Below are positions 49,632 through 60,500 of a stretch of 64,000 nucleotides of DNA, one piece after another. The notes beneath the pieces were generated by a model. It made no database searches and was not told where the DNA came from. It was given only the letters and a program-made list of their open reading frames with translations. The position numbers and the translations under genes are program-made. How positions within the stretch are numbered: the stretch's first letter is position 1; every line of letters starts with the position of its first letter. Source of the DNA: Bacteroidaceae bacterium (lineage in GTDB: Bacteria > Bacteroidota > Bacteroidia > Bacteroidales > Bacteroidaceae); the NCBI GenBank assembly GCA_017526905.1, contig JAFXQT010000057.1, forward strand, positions 1 to 64,000. The letters are read 5' to 3'.

Positions 49632-51383
49632 CTATAGTCTGGTCTGCTGTAGCCATTCTGTGGGTGTCATGCCCGTCAGCGCCTTGAAGGTGCGGAAGAA
49701 GGTGGTCTCGCTGGCAAAGCCCGACTCGGTGCAGACCACGGTGATTTTCTTGTCGGGATCGTCCGTGAGCAACTGTTGGGCGTGACGGATGCGGTAGGTG
49801 CTGATGAGTTGTGAGAAGGTGCAGCCGCACACGGCATTGATGCTCTCGGACACGCGTCGGGGGGTGACGTGTAGTTGGGAAGCCACGTCGGACACCTTTA
49901 GGTCGGGGATAAGATAAGGGCGTTCGCCTTCCGTGAGCCGTGTGATGCGGTCCATGAGTGCCAGGCTTTCCGGCGAAGGGGTGTTTGTTTCTGTCTGCAC
50001 GGCATCATTTCCCGCCTGTACGGCATCGGCTTCGGTCAGCGCAGCGTCGGCTTCAGAAAGCATTCCGAGGCGTTTTCTACGCGCGCGAACATATATAAAT
50101 AGGAGTGCAGCCACGGCCAGTGCTACGGGCCATAGCCAGCGGAGGCCCAGCTTGTTGGTAGCGAACGCAGCGTCGGCCTTTTCGCTCACACGCAACAGCA
50201 GCACACTGGCCGTTGGGTTGTAGTTGTCAGGACTCATGCCGCCGGTCATGAGGAGGTTGCCAGCCGGGGTGAGCACGGGCATCACGGCATCGCCGATGAC
50301 AGGAAGCGGGTCGGTGTAGTAAAGAGATACGGGCGCCGCCTGGCCTGTATGGGCTCGGGCATAGTCAACACATAACACCACCAGGCGGTTGGCCACCTGA
50401 CCGGTCAGGTAGGCACGGCCCGCAGCGCGGTCGGCCACGAAATGGGCGGCGGTGTAGAAAATTGGTCCCCAAGGCGTCTGGCACGGAACGGGATGGGTGG
50501 TGTGCAGAAGGCTGAAGCGTGTGCTATCTACGCGCGCCACGGCCACACGGCCCAGCGAGTCTTCTACAGGCAGCAGGTAGGCGTAGCTCCCCTGGGCGGT
50601 GTCGCCGATGAAGCTGTCGTCGCTCCTGAACATGTTGGGCCGCACCTGCAGTGGGTGCCAGGTGCGCAGCAGGGGCACGTCCACCACCTGCCCGCCAAGT
50701 GTCTCTACCACGATGCTGTCCATGAACTGCCCGTGTGTGTCCAGCCGGCTGAATATCAGTGCGTCCGTCTGCGATATCTTGAACATATAGGGACAGGCGC
50801 GTTCCACACGCGTGGGGCGTGCGGTGCCGAAGTGCCCCATCCCGTCGTATATCTCCGTGCCGTCCTTATTGTACCAGTTACCGCTTATGGCCACGCGCCC
50901 GGCATTCAGTTCGATGGCCGAGGCGAAGCTGCGCTTGCAGTCTAAGCAGCCGTAGTCAGTGAAGCTGTGCGTGGCAGGGTCGAAGAACTCGGCCGAGAAG
51001 CGCTGCCCTATGCCCAGATCCTGCTCCATGCCGCCTGCCACAAGCACGCGGCCGGAACGAAGCGCTACGCTCAAGGCATAGTCGTGCGGATAGGGCGTGT
51101 CTATGAGATGCCAGCGGCCGTCGCGCAGGTATTCGGCCGTGGGCGTGAGCACGAAGCCCGTGGTGTGACCGCCCACCACCACCACCTCGTCGCCGGCCAT
51201 GAACGCAATATGGCTGGCGCGCGGCAGGTTTAGGTCGGGCAGATGTTCTATCGACATCCGGACGAGCGGACAGCCGGTATCCGTGTCGAGGGTTCCGGAT
51301 GCTGGCTGTGACCATGCGGCCTGTCCCGCCGCAAGTAGGACTGTGGCGAGCAGTAAGTGAAGGGTGGGGGAGTGCTTTAGCAT
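49632..51383 (-). CDS. Membrane-tethered regulator: Kelch-like propeller, TM, AraC domain
   Basis: The start MLKHSPTLHLLLATVLLAAG gives 583 residues with a signal sequence; the frame is open 20 codons further, but those cover the promoter. The periplasmic part has Kelch/galactose-oxidase-like blades (HIAFMAGDEVVVVGG, SVALRSGRVLVAGGM, AIELNAGRVAISGNWYN). One helix at about 416-436 (LWPVALAVAALLFIYV) is followed by an Ala/Glu-rich linker and an AraC-type domain at about 490-580 (VASQLHVTPRRVSESINAVC, FRTFKALTGMTPTEW). No kinase or receiver domain is present. It probably controls the adjacent lipoprotein operon. The design parallels the regulator at 33353, but the sensor fold differs. Confidence 0.85.
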   Translation of the reverse strand: MLKHSPTLHLLLATVLLAAGQAAWSQPASGTLDTDTGCPLVRMSIEHLPDLNLPRASHIAFMAGDEVVVVGGHTTGFVLTPTAEYLRDGRWHLIDTPYPHDYALSVALRSGRVLVAGGMEQDLGIGQRFSAEFFDPATHSFTDYGCLDCKRSFASAIELNAGRVAISGNWYNKDGTEIYDGMGHFGTARPTRVERACPYMFKISQTDALIFSRLDTHGQFMDSIVVETLGGQVVDVPLLRTWHPLQVRPNMFRSDDSFIGDTAQGSYAYLLPVEDSLGRVAVARVDSTRFSLLHTTHPVPCQTPWGPIFYTAAHFVADRAAGRAYLTGQVANRLVVLCVDYARAHTGQAAPVSLYYTDPLPVIGDAVMPVLTPAGNLLMTGGMSPDNYNPTASVLLLRVSEKADAAFATNKLGLRWLWPVALAVAALLFIYVRARRKRLGMLSEADAALTEADAVQAGNDAVQTETNTPSPESLALMDRITRLTEGERPYLIPDLKVSDVASQLHVTPRRVSESINAVCGCTFSQLISTYRIRHAQQLLTDDPDKKITVVCTESGFASETTFFRTFKALTGMTPTEWLQQTRL

Positions 51384-51387
51384 GGCA

Positions 51388-51395
51388 CAAAGATA
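51388..51395 (-). promoter_or_regulatory. Promoter -7 box directly before the Kelch-AraC start
   Basis: The minus strand reads TATCTTTG only 4 nt before the ATG at 51383. With the usual distance to the transcription start, the mRNA would begin at or next to the start codon, so it is probably leaderless. Confidence 0.65.
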
Positions 51396-51491
51396 GGCAC
51401 AAGTTTCGGTTTTGACCACAAAAAGCTTGGAATTATTCGACAAAGCTGCATTTTCTTAGTCGAAAGGTGTGCCGTACACCTTTTTTTTGCG

Positions 51492-51499
51492 TACCTTTG
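51492..51499 (+). promoter_or_regulatory. Promoter -7 box for the Mrp-type ATPase gene
   Basis: TACCTTTG matches TAnnTTTG and follows a run of eight T residues. The leader is about 125 nt and contains a palindromic repeat element. Confidence 0.65.
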
Positions 51500-51510
51500 C
51501 GGGCGGCAAA

Positions 51511-51540
51511 GAGGGGCTCCCCCTTCATGGGGAGGGGTGA
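51511..51540 (-). repeat. Palindromic repeat element in the Mrp leader (distant copy)
   Basis: Plus-strand GGCTCCCCCTTCATGGGGAGGGG has the same palindromic-core plus G-rich-tail plan in inverted orientation, closest to the copy at 4130-4164. Confidence 0.45.
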
Positions 51541-51626
51541 GCATACAAGCTGAGGGTTAGCACGAACGGTTCCCCAGGGAAGGGTATGTGTGGGTGCAGC
51601 CTAAAAAACATTAAACTAAATTCGAT

Positions 51627-52730
51627 ATGGAACTCTATCCACAACTCATCATCGATGCCCTGCGCACGGTGCGCTATCCCGGCACGGGCAAGAACATCGT
51701 GGAGATGGAGATGGTGGAGGACGACCTGCGCATCAGCGGTATGCACGTGTCGTTCTCGCTGATCTTCGACAAACCCACCAACCCCTTCCTCAAGTCGCTG
51801 GTCAAGGCTTCGGAGGCTGCCATACACGCCTTTGTTTCGAAGGATATCACGGTGGAAATCAGCACCAAGACCAAGGCTCCACAGCCTGCCGACCCTGATG
51901 CCGAACCGCCCTACGCCCATCTGGGCAACATCATTGCCGTGTCGAGTGGCAAGGGTGGGGTGGGCAAGAGCACCGTGGCGGCCAACCTGGCCATCGGACT
52001 GGCTCGCCTGGGCCACCGTGTGGGCCTGCTGGACTGCGACATATTCGGCCCCTCCATGCCCAAGATGTTCCAGGTGGAGGATGCCCGCCCCTACAGCGAG
52101 GAGGTGGACGGCAAGGCGCTGATCGTGCCCATAGAGAAGTATGGCGTGAAGATGCTCAGCATCGGTTTCTTCGTGGACCCCGACACGCCCACGCTGTGGC
52201 GCGGCGGCATGGCCTGCAACGCGCTGAAGCAGCTCATCGGCGAGGCCGCCTGGGGAGAGCTGGATTATTTCATCCTGGACACACCGCCGGGCACGTCGGA
52301 CATACACCTGACGCTGGTGCAGACGCTGCCCATCACCGGTGCCGTCATCGTGAGCACGCCCCAGCAGGTGGCGCTGGCCGATGCGCGCAAGGGCATCAAT
52401 ATGTACCGCAACGAGAAGGTGAATGTGCCCATTCTGGGGCTGGTGGAGAACATGTCGTGGTTCACACCCGCCGAACTGCCCGACAACCGCTACTACATCT
52501 TCGGCCGCGAGGGCGTGAAGCAGTTGGCCGAGCAGATGCAGGTGCCCCTGCTGGCGCAGATACCGCTGGTGCAGAGCGTGTGCGAGAGTGGCGACGCCGG
52601 CACGCCCGCGGCCCTCGATCCGGCATCAGCCACAGGAAACGCCTTCCTGCAGCTGGCAGCACGTGTGGTGACACAAACCGACAAGCGCAACGCCGAACAG
52701 GCGCAGACGGAGGTCGTTCAGACGCATTGA
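51627..52730 (+). CDS. Mrp/ApbC-family Fe-S cluster carrier ATPase
   Basis: The 367-residue protein has an N-terminal MIP18/DUF59-type domain (residues 1-80) and a P-loop ATPase domain with the deviant Walker A SGKGGVGKST (107-116). Further blocks are LLDCDIFGPSMPKMF and DYFILDTPPGTSDIHL. In canonical Mrp a CxxC pair that binds the cluster follows VENMS; here the text is VENMSWFTPAELPDNRYY with no cysteines, as is usual in the Bacteroidales form. It would help load Fe-S clusters in the cytoplasm. Confidence 0.92.
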   Translation: MELYPQLIIDALRTVRYPGTGKNIVEMEMVEDDLRISGMHVSFSLIFDKPTNPFLKSLVKASEAAIHAFVSKDITVEISTKTKAPQPADPDAEPPYAHLGNIIAVSSGKGGVGKSTVAANLAIGLARLGHRVGLLDCDIFGPSMPKMFQVEDARPYSEEVDGKALIVPIEKYGVKMLSIGFFVDPDTPTLWRGGMACNALKQLIGEAAWGELDYFILDTPPGTSDIHLTLVQTLPITGAVIVSTPQQVALADARKGINMYRNEKVNVPILGLVENMSWFTPAELPDNRYYIFGREGVKQLAEQMQVPLLAQIPLVQSVCESGDAGTPAALDPASATGNAFLQLAARVVTQTDKRNAEQAQTEVVQTH

Positions 52731-52806
52731 GATATAAATAATGTGAAAAAGCACCTTCGGAAAGGAAAAACTTTCCGCTTTCAACCTTTAACTTTCAACT
52801 TTTTAT

Positions 52807-52814
52807 TATCTTTG
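52807..52814 (+). promoter_or_regulatory. Promoter -7 box for the small membrane protein pair
   Basis: TATCTTTG matches TAnnTTTG, 19 bp before the start at 52834. The upstream sequence is a pyrimidine-rich quasi-repeat (CTTTCAACCTTTAACTTTC). Confidence 0.7.
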
Positions 52815-52833
52815 CGGCCAAGTATTACGAACA

Positions 52834-53079
52834 ATGAAGAAGGAACTCGGCAAATGGTTCATGGACGTCGCCAAGTACATGGTGACAGCACTACTTTTGT
52901 CGCGCCTCTTCAACGGCTTGGACGACTGGCCTCTGGCCGGTATCATGCTCACCATTCTTGGCATAATAGGCTTGATGATGCTGGGCCTCAGCCTTATTAA
53001 CATGTCAGAGTCACACTCGGGGAAGAGAAATGTTAAATTCCACAGAAATCAACCAATGAAGAAAGGAGACAGAAAATGA
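52834..53079 (+). CDS. Small membrane protein (DUF6722-like)
   Basis: The 81-residue protein has two hydrophobic helices (YMVTALLLSRLF near 15-27; AGIMLTILGIIGLMMLGLSL near 35-55) and a basic C-terminal tail. It resembles a short conserved family of Bacteroidales (DUF6722-type) of unknown function. Its stop overlaps the next start by 4 bp (ATGA), so both products are probably made together. Confidence 0.75.
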   Translation: MKKELGKWFMDVAKYMVTALLLSRLFNGLDDWPLAGIMLTILGIIGLMMLGLSLINMSESHSGKRNVKFHRNQPMKKGDRK

Positions 53080-53195
53080 TCGATTCACTCATCATCATCT
53101 GGTCCATGGTAGCCGTCGGAATGGCTGCACTTATCTACTTCAAGATTCAGGACTACCGGATTTCGAAGCACAAAGAGGCGGAACAAAGCCAATAG
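53076..53195 (+). CDS. 39-residue single-helix membrane microprotein
   Basis: The frame begins MIDSLIIIWSMVAVGMAALIYF and ends with a charged tail (QDYRISKHKEAEQSQ). One membrane helix fills residues 4-22. Support for a real gene comes from the ATGA overlap with the preceding gene, the clean helix-plus-charged-tail plan and its placement within the same transcript, 48 bp before eno. A small subunit of a membrane complex is a possible role; function is unknown. Confidence 0.65.
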   Translation: MIDSLIIIWSMVAVGMAALIYFKIQDYRISKHKEAEQSQ

Positions 53196-53225
53196 CATGT
53201 TTCATCTATACTAATTCTTACATAA

Positions 53226-54554
<1,329 letters not shown>

Positions 54555-54591
54555 GCCACACACGTCGGATTGACATAACGACACATGATGC

Positions 54592-54626
54592 TGAAGGGCA
54601 GGGACGAGCCATCGTCCCGCCCTTCA
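54592..54626 (+). terminator. Hairpin after eno
   Basis: TGAAGGGCaGGGACGA (54592-54607) pairs with TCGTCCCGCCCTTCA (54612-54626) with one bulged base. No T tract follows, so termination strength is uncertain. Confidence 0.7.
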
Positions 54627-54747
54627 ACTGTTATAGGGGGTGCCCATTGCGGCCCTTTCAGTGTGCCTGCCAGGCATGCTTCCCACTAAATTAGCCGTTG
54701 GCCATCAGATTTTCTCGTGTTTTGTCATGCCGTTTCAAACAAATTCG

Positions 54748-54755
54748 TATCTTTG
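54748..54755 (+). promoter_or_regulatory. Promoter -7 box for the sialidase-M60 operon
   Basis: TATCTTTG matches TAnnTTTG, 42 bp before the first sialidase start. TTTG at 54721-54724 is 23 bp upstream, slightly long for a -33 element. Confidence 0.65.
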
Positions 54756-54797
54756 TGGCCAGAACTGCTAACAAATCAAAACATAAGACCCAATAAC

Positions 54798-57554
54798 ATG
54801 ATGAAAACTTCTACTACACACTTCTTCGTCACGCTTGTTTCAGCCCTGCTGTGCGCATTCACCACCGCCACGGCACAGAGCGAGGTGGGCGTGGGCACAC
54901 AAGTAACTTCCGAGAGCGCCCTGGTCAGCGGCGGCGAGTACATCCTGCAGTCGCAGGCATCCGGCAAGCCGTACATCGTGGACAGCGGCACCTACTATTA
55001 CATACCCAATGCCGGCAATAAAGCCACCACGGCCTGCGTCTATGTGCTGACGCGGCAGACCGACGGCACGTGGCTAATCCAGGGCAAGGAGTCGGGCCTG
55101 TTCTGGAGCGTTCCCACCCACGAAGCGGACATAACCCCTGTGTCGCATGCCGATGCGGGATTGTGGAAACTCAACTTCCAGAACGGCATTGCCTACCCCA
55201 CGGCGCTGGATGCCGGGGGCGTGGAGCGCGGCCTGGACCGTTGGGGACAGCACCTGTGGGGCTACACCACGGGCACTGGCATTACAAAGCAGGTGAAGAT
55301 TTATGAAGTGGGCGAAGCACCCCTGTCCGACACCCCGCTGGCCGAACTGTCGGGCAAGGTGGTGAGCGTGGCCGAGGATCCGGCCGCCGACCTCGTCACG
55401 GGTCAGTGGTATGTGATGTACGACCGCGGCTACACGGGCACCAACCCTCACGGCTATCTGTATGAGAACGTCAGCACGCACACCCTCTACAACACCGCCC
55501 AGCAGCCCTCTGGTTTGGCCACAGCCGCTGCCCGCTATTTGGTGCGGCTGAGCGATGCTGCCGATGGCCGCTACTACATCCAGACGGGCTTCGGCAACTA
55601 CTTCAGCTATTTTACACGCTCAACCGTTGTTCCCGTCACGGCCAAGGCCCAGGAGGAAATCACCGTGGCCAAGATAGCCGGCACCGACGGCCACTTCTAC
55701 CTACAAAGCGCCAGCACGGGCATTATTCTGGATGCCAACGACCTGAGCCAGGGCGATGCCACCGTGGTGGGGTGGGGGCAGTCGGCGCCTGCAGCCATTG
55801 GCGGCAACGATGACTGGGCCTTCTATCCCGTCACGCTGGAGGATGTGGGTGCCGAGGTGGCGCTGTTTGCCGAGAATGTGCAGGTGACGCGCGGCTACCA
55901 GACCGGCGGCCGCGGCAACGACAACGCCCTGCTGCTGCGCATCGACCTCACCCCCTCGCAGGCTATCAGCTCTGCCACCTTCAACTTCTCGCTGAACGCC
56001 GCGGCACAGAGCGGCATCAGCAGCCTGTATCTGTATGAGACCACGGCCACCGAGTTCCTGGCCAATATCCCCTCCGAGCCCTTGGCTACCACCACGGGCA
56101 TCGGTGCCAAGGCTTCGCTCACCATTGCCGACATCAGCGGCAAGACCCACCACTACTGGCTCTGTGCCACCATCAGCGCCGATGCCGAACTGGGCTCGGT
56201 GCTCGAGGCCGCGCTCAGCAGCATCGACTACACCACCACCGAGACCGTCAGCCTCGACTGCAGCACCGTGGGCAACCCGTCGCGCCAAGGCATGAAGGTG
56301 TTCGACCGCCAGGCATTCGTGTTCGTGCCCACCACGGACAACTGCCGCTTCTATCGCATCCCCGCCATGATCCTGGATGCCGACGGCAACCTCGTGGTGG
56401 CTGCCGACAAGCGCTACAACAGCAACGCTGACCTGGGTTACCACAAGATCGACGTGGTGTCGCTGCGCAGCGAGGACGGCGGGCGCACCTGGCAGGACAA
56501 GGCCACTGTGGCTGTGGGCGACGGCAGCACAGCCGCCTACTACGGCTATGGCGACGCAGCGTTGGCACGGGCTACCAACGGTGACCTGCTCTGCCTGATG
56601 GCTGCCGGCAACAAGCAGTGGGGCAGCAACGCCACCGACGGCATGCGCTATGCCGGCTTTGCCAAGAGCTCCGACAACGGCAAGAGCTGGAAGCTGACGC
56701 GCAACCTGTTCACGTCGGCCAACTTCTACGACGAGAACAGCACCAACGGCGCGCTCAGCATGTCCAACATCTTCACCACATCGGGCAAGGGCCTCACCAC
56801 CACCGACGGCATCGTGATGTTCACCACCAACTGCCGTGCCATGAACACCTCGTCGCCCAACCTCATTTATGTCATCTACTCCACCGACAACGGCGAGCAC
56901 TGGCGCATGAGCAACGCGCTGGCCTACAGCGGCGGCGACGAGTCGAAGCTGGAACAGCTCAACGACGGCCGTCTGCTCCTCTCCGTGCGCCAGAGCGGCA
57001 ACCGCGGCTGGAACACAGCCACCTACACCAAGAATGCCGACGGAACGGTCACCTTCAAGTGGGGCACGCAGAAACGCACCGGCGACATCTGGGGCAACGC
57101 CTGCAATGCCGACCTGGTGTACTATGGCCGCAGCACCAACGGCGAGCCTGACCTGCTGCTGCACTCCTATATCAACACCAGCGGACGGCAGAGTCTGCAA
57201 CTGTCCATGAGCATCGACCAAGGCAACTCGTGGAAGGACGTGCTGAACATCCAGCCCAACGGCTCGTGCTACTCCACCATGGTTCAGCTGCCCGATGGCG
57301 ACGTGGCCATCTTCTTCGAGGACGAGTCCTACAGCGCAGGCAACGGCTACGCCCTGAACTTCCTCACCATCACCCGTCAGCAGATCCTGGATATGTTCAC
57401 CAAGCTCGGTGGCACCATCCCCGTGGGCATCGAAAGCGTCGCCACGCCGAAGCACAGCCCATCTGCTCTCTACGACCTGAGTGGCCGGCGCATCAGCCGC
57501 CCCACCCGCGGCATCTACGTGGACGGCAACAAGAAAGTAGTTGTGAAGCGCTAA
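54798..57554 (+). CDS. Secreted GH33 exo-alpha-sialidase (first of two)
   Basis: The start MMKTSTTHFFVTLVSALLC (or the Met after it) gives 918 residues with a signal peptide ending near TATAQ; the frame is open 27 codons upstream, but that covers the promoter. Order: an N-terminal ~180-residue domain shared with the next gene (VGTQVTSESALVSGGEYIL), a second domain, the beta-sandwich of BNR neuraminidases (about 350-510), and the six-bladed propeller. The Arg of the YRIP motif is at about R520, and Asp boxes are SEDGGRTW, SSDNGKSW, STDNGEHW and SIDQGNSW. The C-terminus is YDLSGRRISRP..KKVVVKR. It removes terminal sialic acid from host glycans. Confidence 0.9.
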   Translation: MMKTSTTHFFVTLVSALLCAFTTATAQSEVGVGTQVTSESALVSGGEYILQSQASGKPYIVDSGTYYYIPNAGNKATTACVYVLTRQTDGTWLIQGKESGLFWSVPTHEADITPVSHADAGLWKLNFQNGIAYPTALDAGGVERGLDRWGQHLWGYTTGTGITKQVKIYEVGEAPLSDTPLAELSGKVVSVAEDPAADLVTGQWYVMYDRGYTGTNPHGYLYENVSTHTLYNTAQQPSGLATAAARYLVRLSDAADGRYYIQTGFGNYFSYFTRSTVVPVTAKAQEEITVAKIAGTDGHFYLQSASTGIILDANDLSQGDATVVGWGQSAPAAIGGNDDWAFYPVTLEDVGAEVALFAENVQVTRGYQTGGRGNDNALLLRIDLTPSQAISSATFNFSLNAAAQSGISSLYLYETTATEFLANIPSEPLATTTGIGAKASLTIADISGKTHHYWLCATISADAELGSVLEAALSSIDYTTTETVSLDCSTVGNPSRQGMKVFDRQAFVFVPTTDNCRFYRIPAMILDADGNLVVAADKRYNSNADLGYHKIDVVSLRSEDGGRTWQDKATVAVGDGSTAAYYGYGDAALARATNGDLLCLMAAGNKQWGSNATDGMRYAGFAKSSDNGKSWKLTRNLFTSANFYDENSTNGALSMSNIFTTSGKGLTTTDGIVMFTTNCRAMNTSSPNLIYVIYSTDNGEHWRMSNALAYSGGDESKLEQLNDGRLLLSVRQSGNRGWNTATYTKNADGTVTFKWGTQKRTGDIWGNACNADLVYYGRSTNGEPDLLLHSYINTSGRQSLQLSMSIDQGNSWKDVLNIQPNGSCYSTMVQLPDGDVAIFFEDESYSAGNGYALNFLTITRQQILDMFTKLGGTIPVGIESVATPKHSPSALYDLSGRRISRPTRGIYVDGNKKVVVKR

Positions 57555-57567
57555 CACACCCATCGCT

Positions 57568-60500
57568 ATGAACATAACACGAACCCTTCTGTCTCTGCTC
57601 CTACTCATAGGGGCAGGGACTTCTTTGTGTGCACAGACAGCGGTTATCGTGGGCAGCCAGGTGACCAGCGAGAGCCAGATTGTGAGCGGAAAGGCTTACG
57701 TGCTGAAAACCGGTGCCGACCGCTATATCACTGACAACGGCACAAATTATGATGTTCCCAATAGCGCGAACATTGCCACCGAGGCCAGTGTCTATCACCT
57801 CATCAGCAATGGTGATGGAAGTTGGCAGATCAGGAACTTGAACACCGGACATTATTGGGGCGTGCCTGTCTATAACAGTACCCTCGCTTCTGTGGACAAC
57901 TCCTCTTCCGCCGGAGCTTGGTCCTTGAATTTCTCATCGGGCATTGCTTATCCTTCAGCCCCGGATGCAAACAACATCATTAGAGGCATAGACAGGAGTA
58001 ACCAAAAGGTGTGGGGATATACAACAGGAACAAATGATAACCACAAAGTATATATCTACGAAACTCCCGTTCTTACTCCCCCTACATCCCTTACCTCCGG
58101 CTGGTACCACATCAGGTGGCAGACACTTGATGGGCAAACAGGTACGGGGTACGCAAACAATAGCGATGTGAGTGGCAAGTACGTTCGGAACTATGCTACC
58201 GATGCAACCGTAAGCAGTTCCGCCTATCCTCTTTATCTTGCCGATGCACCGACTAGCATCAATGAGTGCGCGGCATCGTTGGTTTATGTTGATGTTAAGG
58301 AGACCGTAAGCCAAAACGGGAGAGACCTCAGTGGCGTGCATTGCTCGCTGCGAAGCGCTAACGGACACTACATCGCCACCAATGGCACAGCCAGTACAAC
58401 GGCTACGGATAACTACTGCATTCTTGTAAGTAGCAGCACCCCAAATATCGCTACCATCACGTCAAACTACTCAGGTACACGCTATAGTCTGGTACCTATG
58501 GGAGGCGATGCAACCCCCTATATCGGTCAGACCGCACAGAATAAGTTCCCACAGGTGAATATGTATGCTGCCAATCCTGCCTATCTTGGCCTCGAAGCCT
58601 GGACGGTCGTCTATCAGGGCGAGGGCCAGGTGACGTGCAGCAACGCCAACCTCCAGGGCTTGAACAAGGTGTACAATGGCGGCACCTTCTTCTTCACTAC
58701 GGGCACCACCCCTGTGGCTACCGACTTTACCGCTGAAACAACAGGGTTAGCCACGAAGATCGATGCCACGGGCAAGCGCATTACCATAGCGCCCAGCGCC
58801 ACCCTCACCACCTCTGACCTCGCCATCATACAGGGCAACGAGAGCACGGGCAAGGGCAACACACAGCAGGCGCTGCTTCGCTTGAAACTGACGCCATCGG
58901 CCGCTGAGCTGACCCCGACGGCACTCAGCATCACGCTCACAGGTGCAGACCAGCTGAGCAATGTGGCCGTTTACACCACCACTATCGACCAACTGCACGC
59001 CGCAGCAGCCTCGCCTGTGAAGGTGAGTGACAACGTGGCACCTGCCGCCTCGCTCGACATCCCGCTAACCATGAGCCAGTTGGCTGCCGGCGAGAGCATC
59101 TACTTGTGGGTAACGGCCGACGTGAAGTCCAATGCTACAGAGTTGGGTTCTATCGATGCTGCCATCACCGGCATCACTTACGATAACTGGGCAGGCACCA
59201 GCCATACCCTCGAACTCACCTCCGTGGGCAACCCCGACGGACAGATGCGCATCTACAAGCAGCAGACGGCGCTGTGGACACCCGACTACGCCAACACCAA
59301 GTACTACCGCATCCCCACCATGCTGAACACTGCCGATGGTGGCATCGTGGCCCTGACCGACTACCGCCACGACCATCCTTACGACTTGGGCAAGAATGCC
59401 AGCAACGGTGTAGGAGCACACGTTGTTGATGTGGTGGCTCGCCGCAGCACCGACGGCGGCCTGACATGGCAGGATGAGGTCGTAGTGGCGGCCGGCGACG
59501 GAACCAATGCCGCCACCTATGGCTTTGGCGACCCCGCCATCGTGCGTGATGCCGACGGCACCCTGCATTGCCTCATGGCTGCAGGTAATGCCAGCTACGC
59601 CAGCGGTATGCTGCATGTGGGCTATAGCAAGAGTACGGACAATGGAGCTACGTGGTCGGCAGTCGAGGACATCTATGGCGACATAGACAAAGGCGGCCTC
59701 ACCATCACCTCCGCCTTCGTCACAGGCGGCAAGGGCGTCACCTTCGGCAACGGTCGCATGGCCTTCGCTTTCCTCGGTAAAGTAAGCGGTACCACCAATA
59801 TTTATCCCATTTATTCCGACGACAAGGGTGCTACGTGGTACATTCAGCCCACCGTGGCGTACGGCGGTGGCGACGAGTCGAAGCTGGAAATTATGAACGA
59901 TGGTTCGCTGCTTCTTTCTGTACGTAAGGGCAGTTACAACGGCACAGCCGTCCGCTCCTACAACCGCACCACGGGCGATGCCAGTGCCGACGGCATCGCC
60001 AGCTGGGGCACAGCCGCCAACTGGGGTAGCGAGATGAACGCCAACGGCTGCAATGCCGACATCCTCTACTATAACCGAAGCACCGAGGACGCCTCGCGCC
60101 CCGACGTCATCTTCCACACCCTGACCAAGGCATACAACACCTTCCGCAAGGACCTGCGCCTGTACATGAGTTTCGACCAAGGCGCCACATGGCAGGAAGC
60201 GTTCCAACTGCAACCGGGCTACGCCGCCTACAGCTCCATGCAGAAGCTGGCCAACGGAGACCTGGCCATCATCTATGAGGACGGCAGCATCGGCAACAAG
60301 GACAAGCAGGACTGCTATGCCATCAACTACGTGGTGATCAGCAGCGAGACTATCAATGAGAAGATCGACGAGTTGTATGGCGCGGCGTACGATACCCCGG
60401 AGAAGGAGGTGAAGGTGGTGTATGGAACGACAGCGGAGAGCTCTTTCGGAAGCATCTCCGATGGCACCTGGACATCCAATGCCGATAGTGGATTGGCGGG

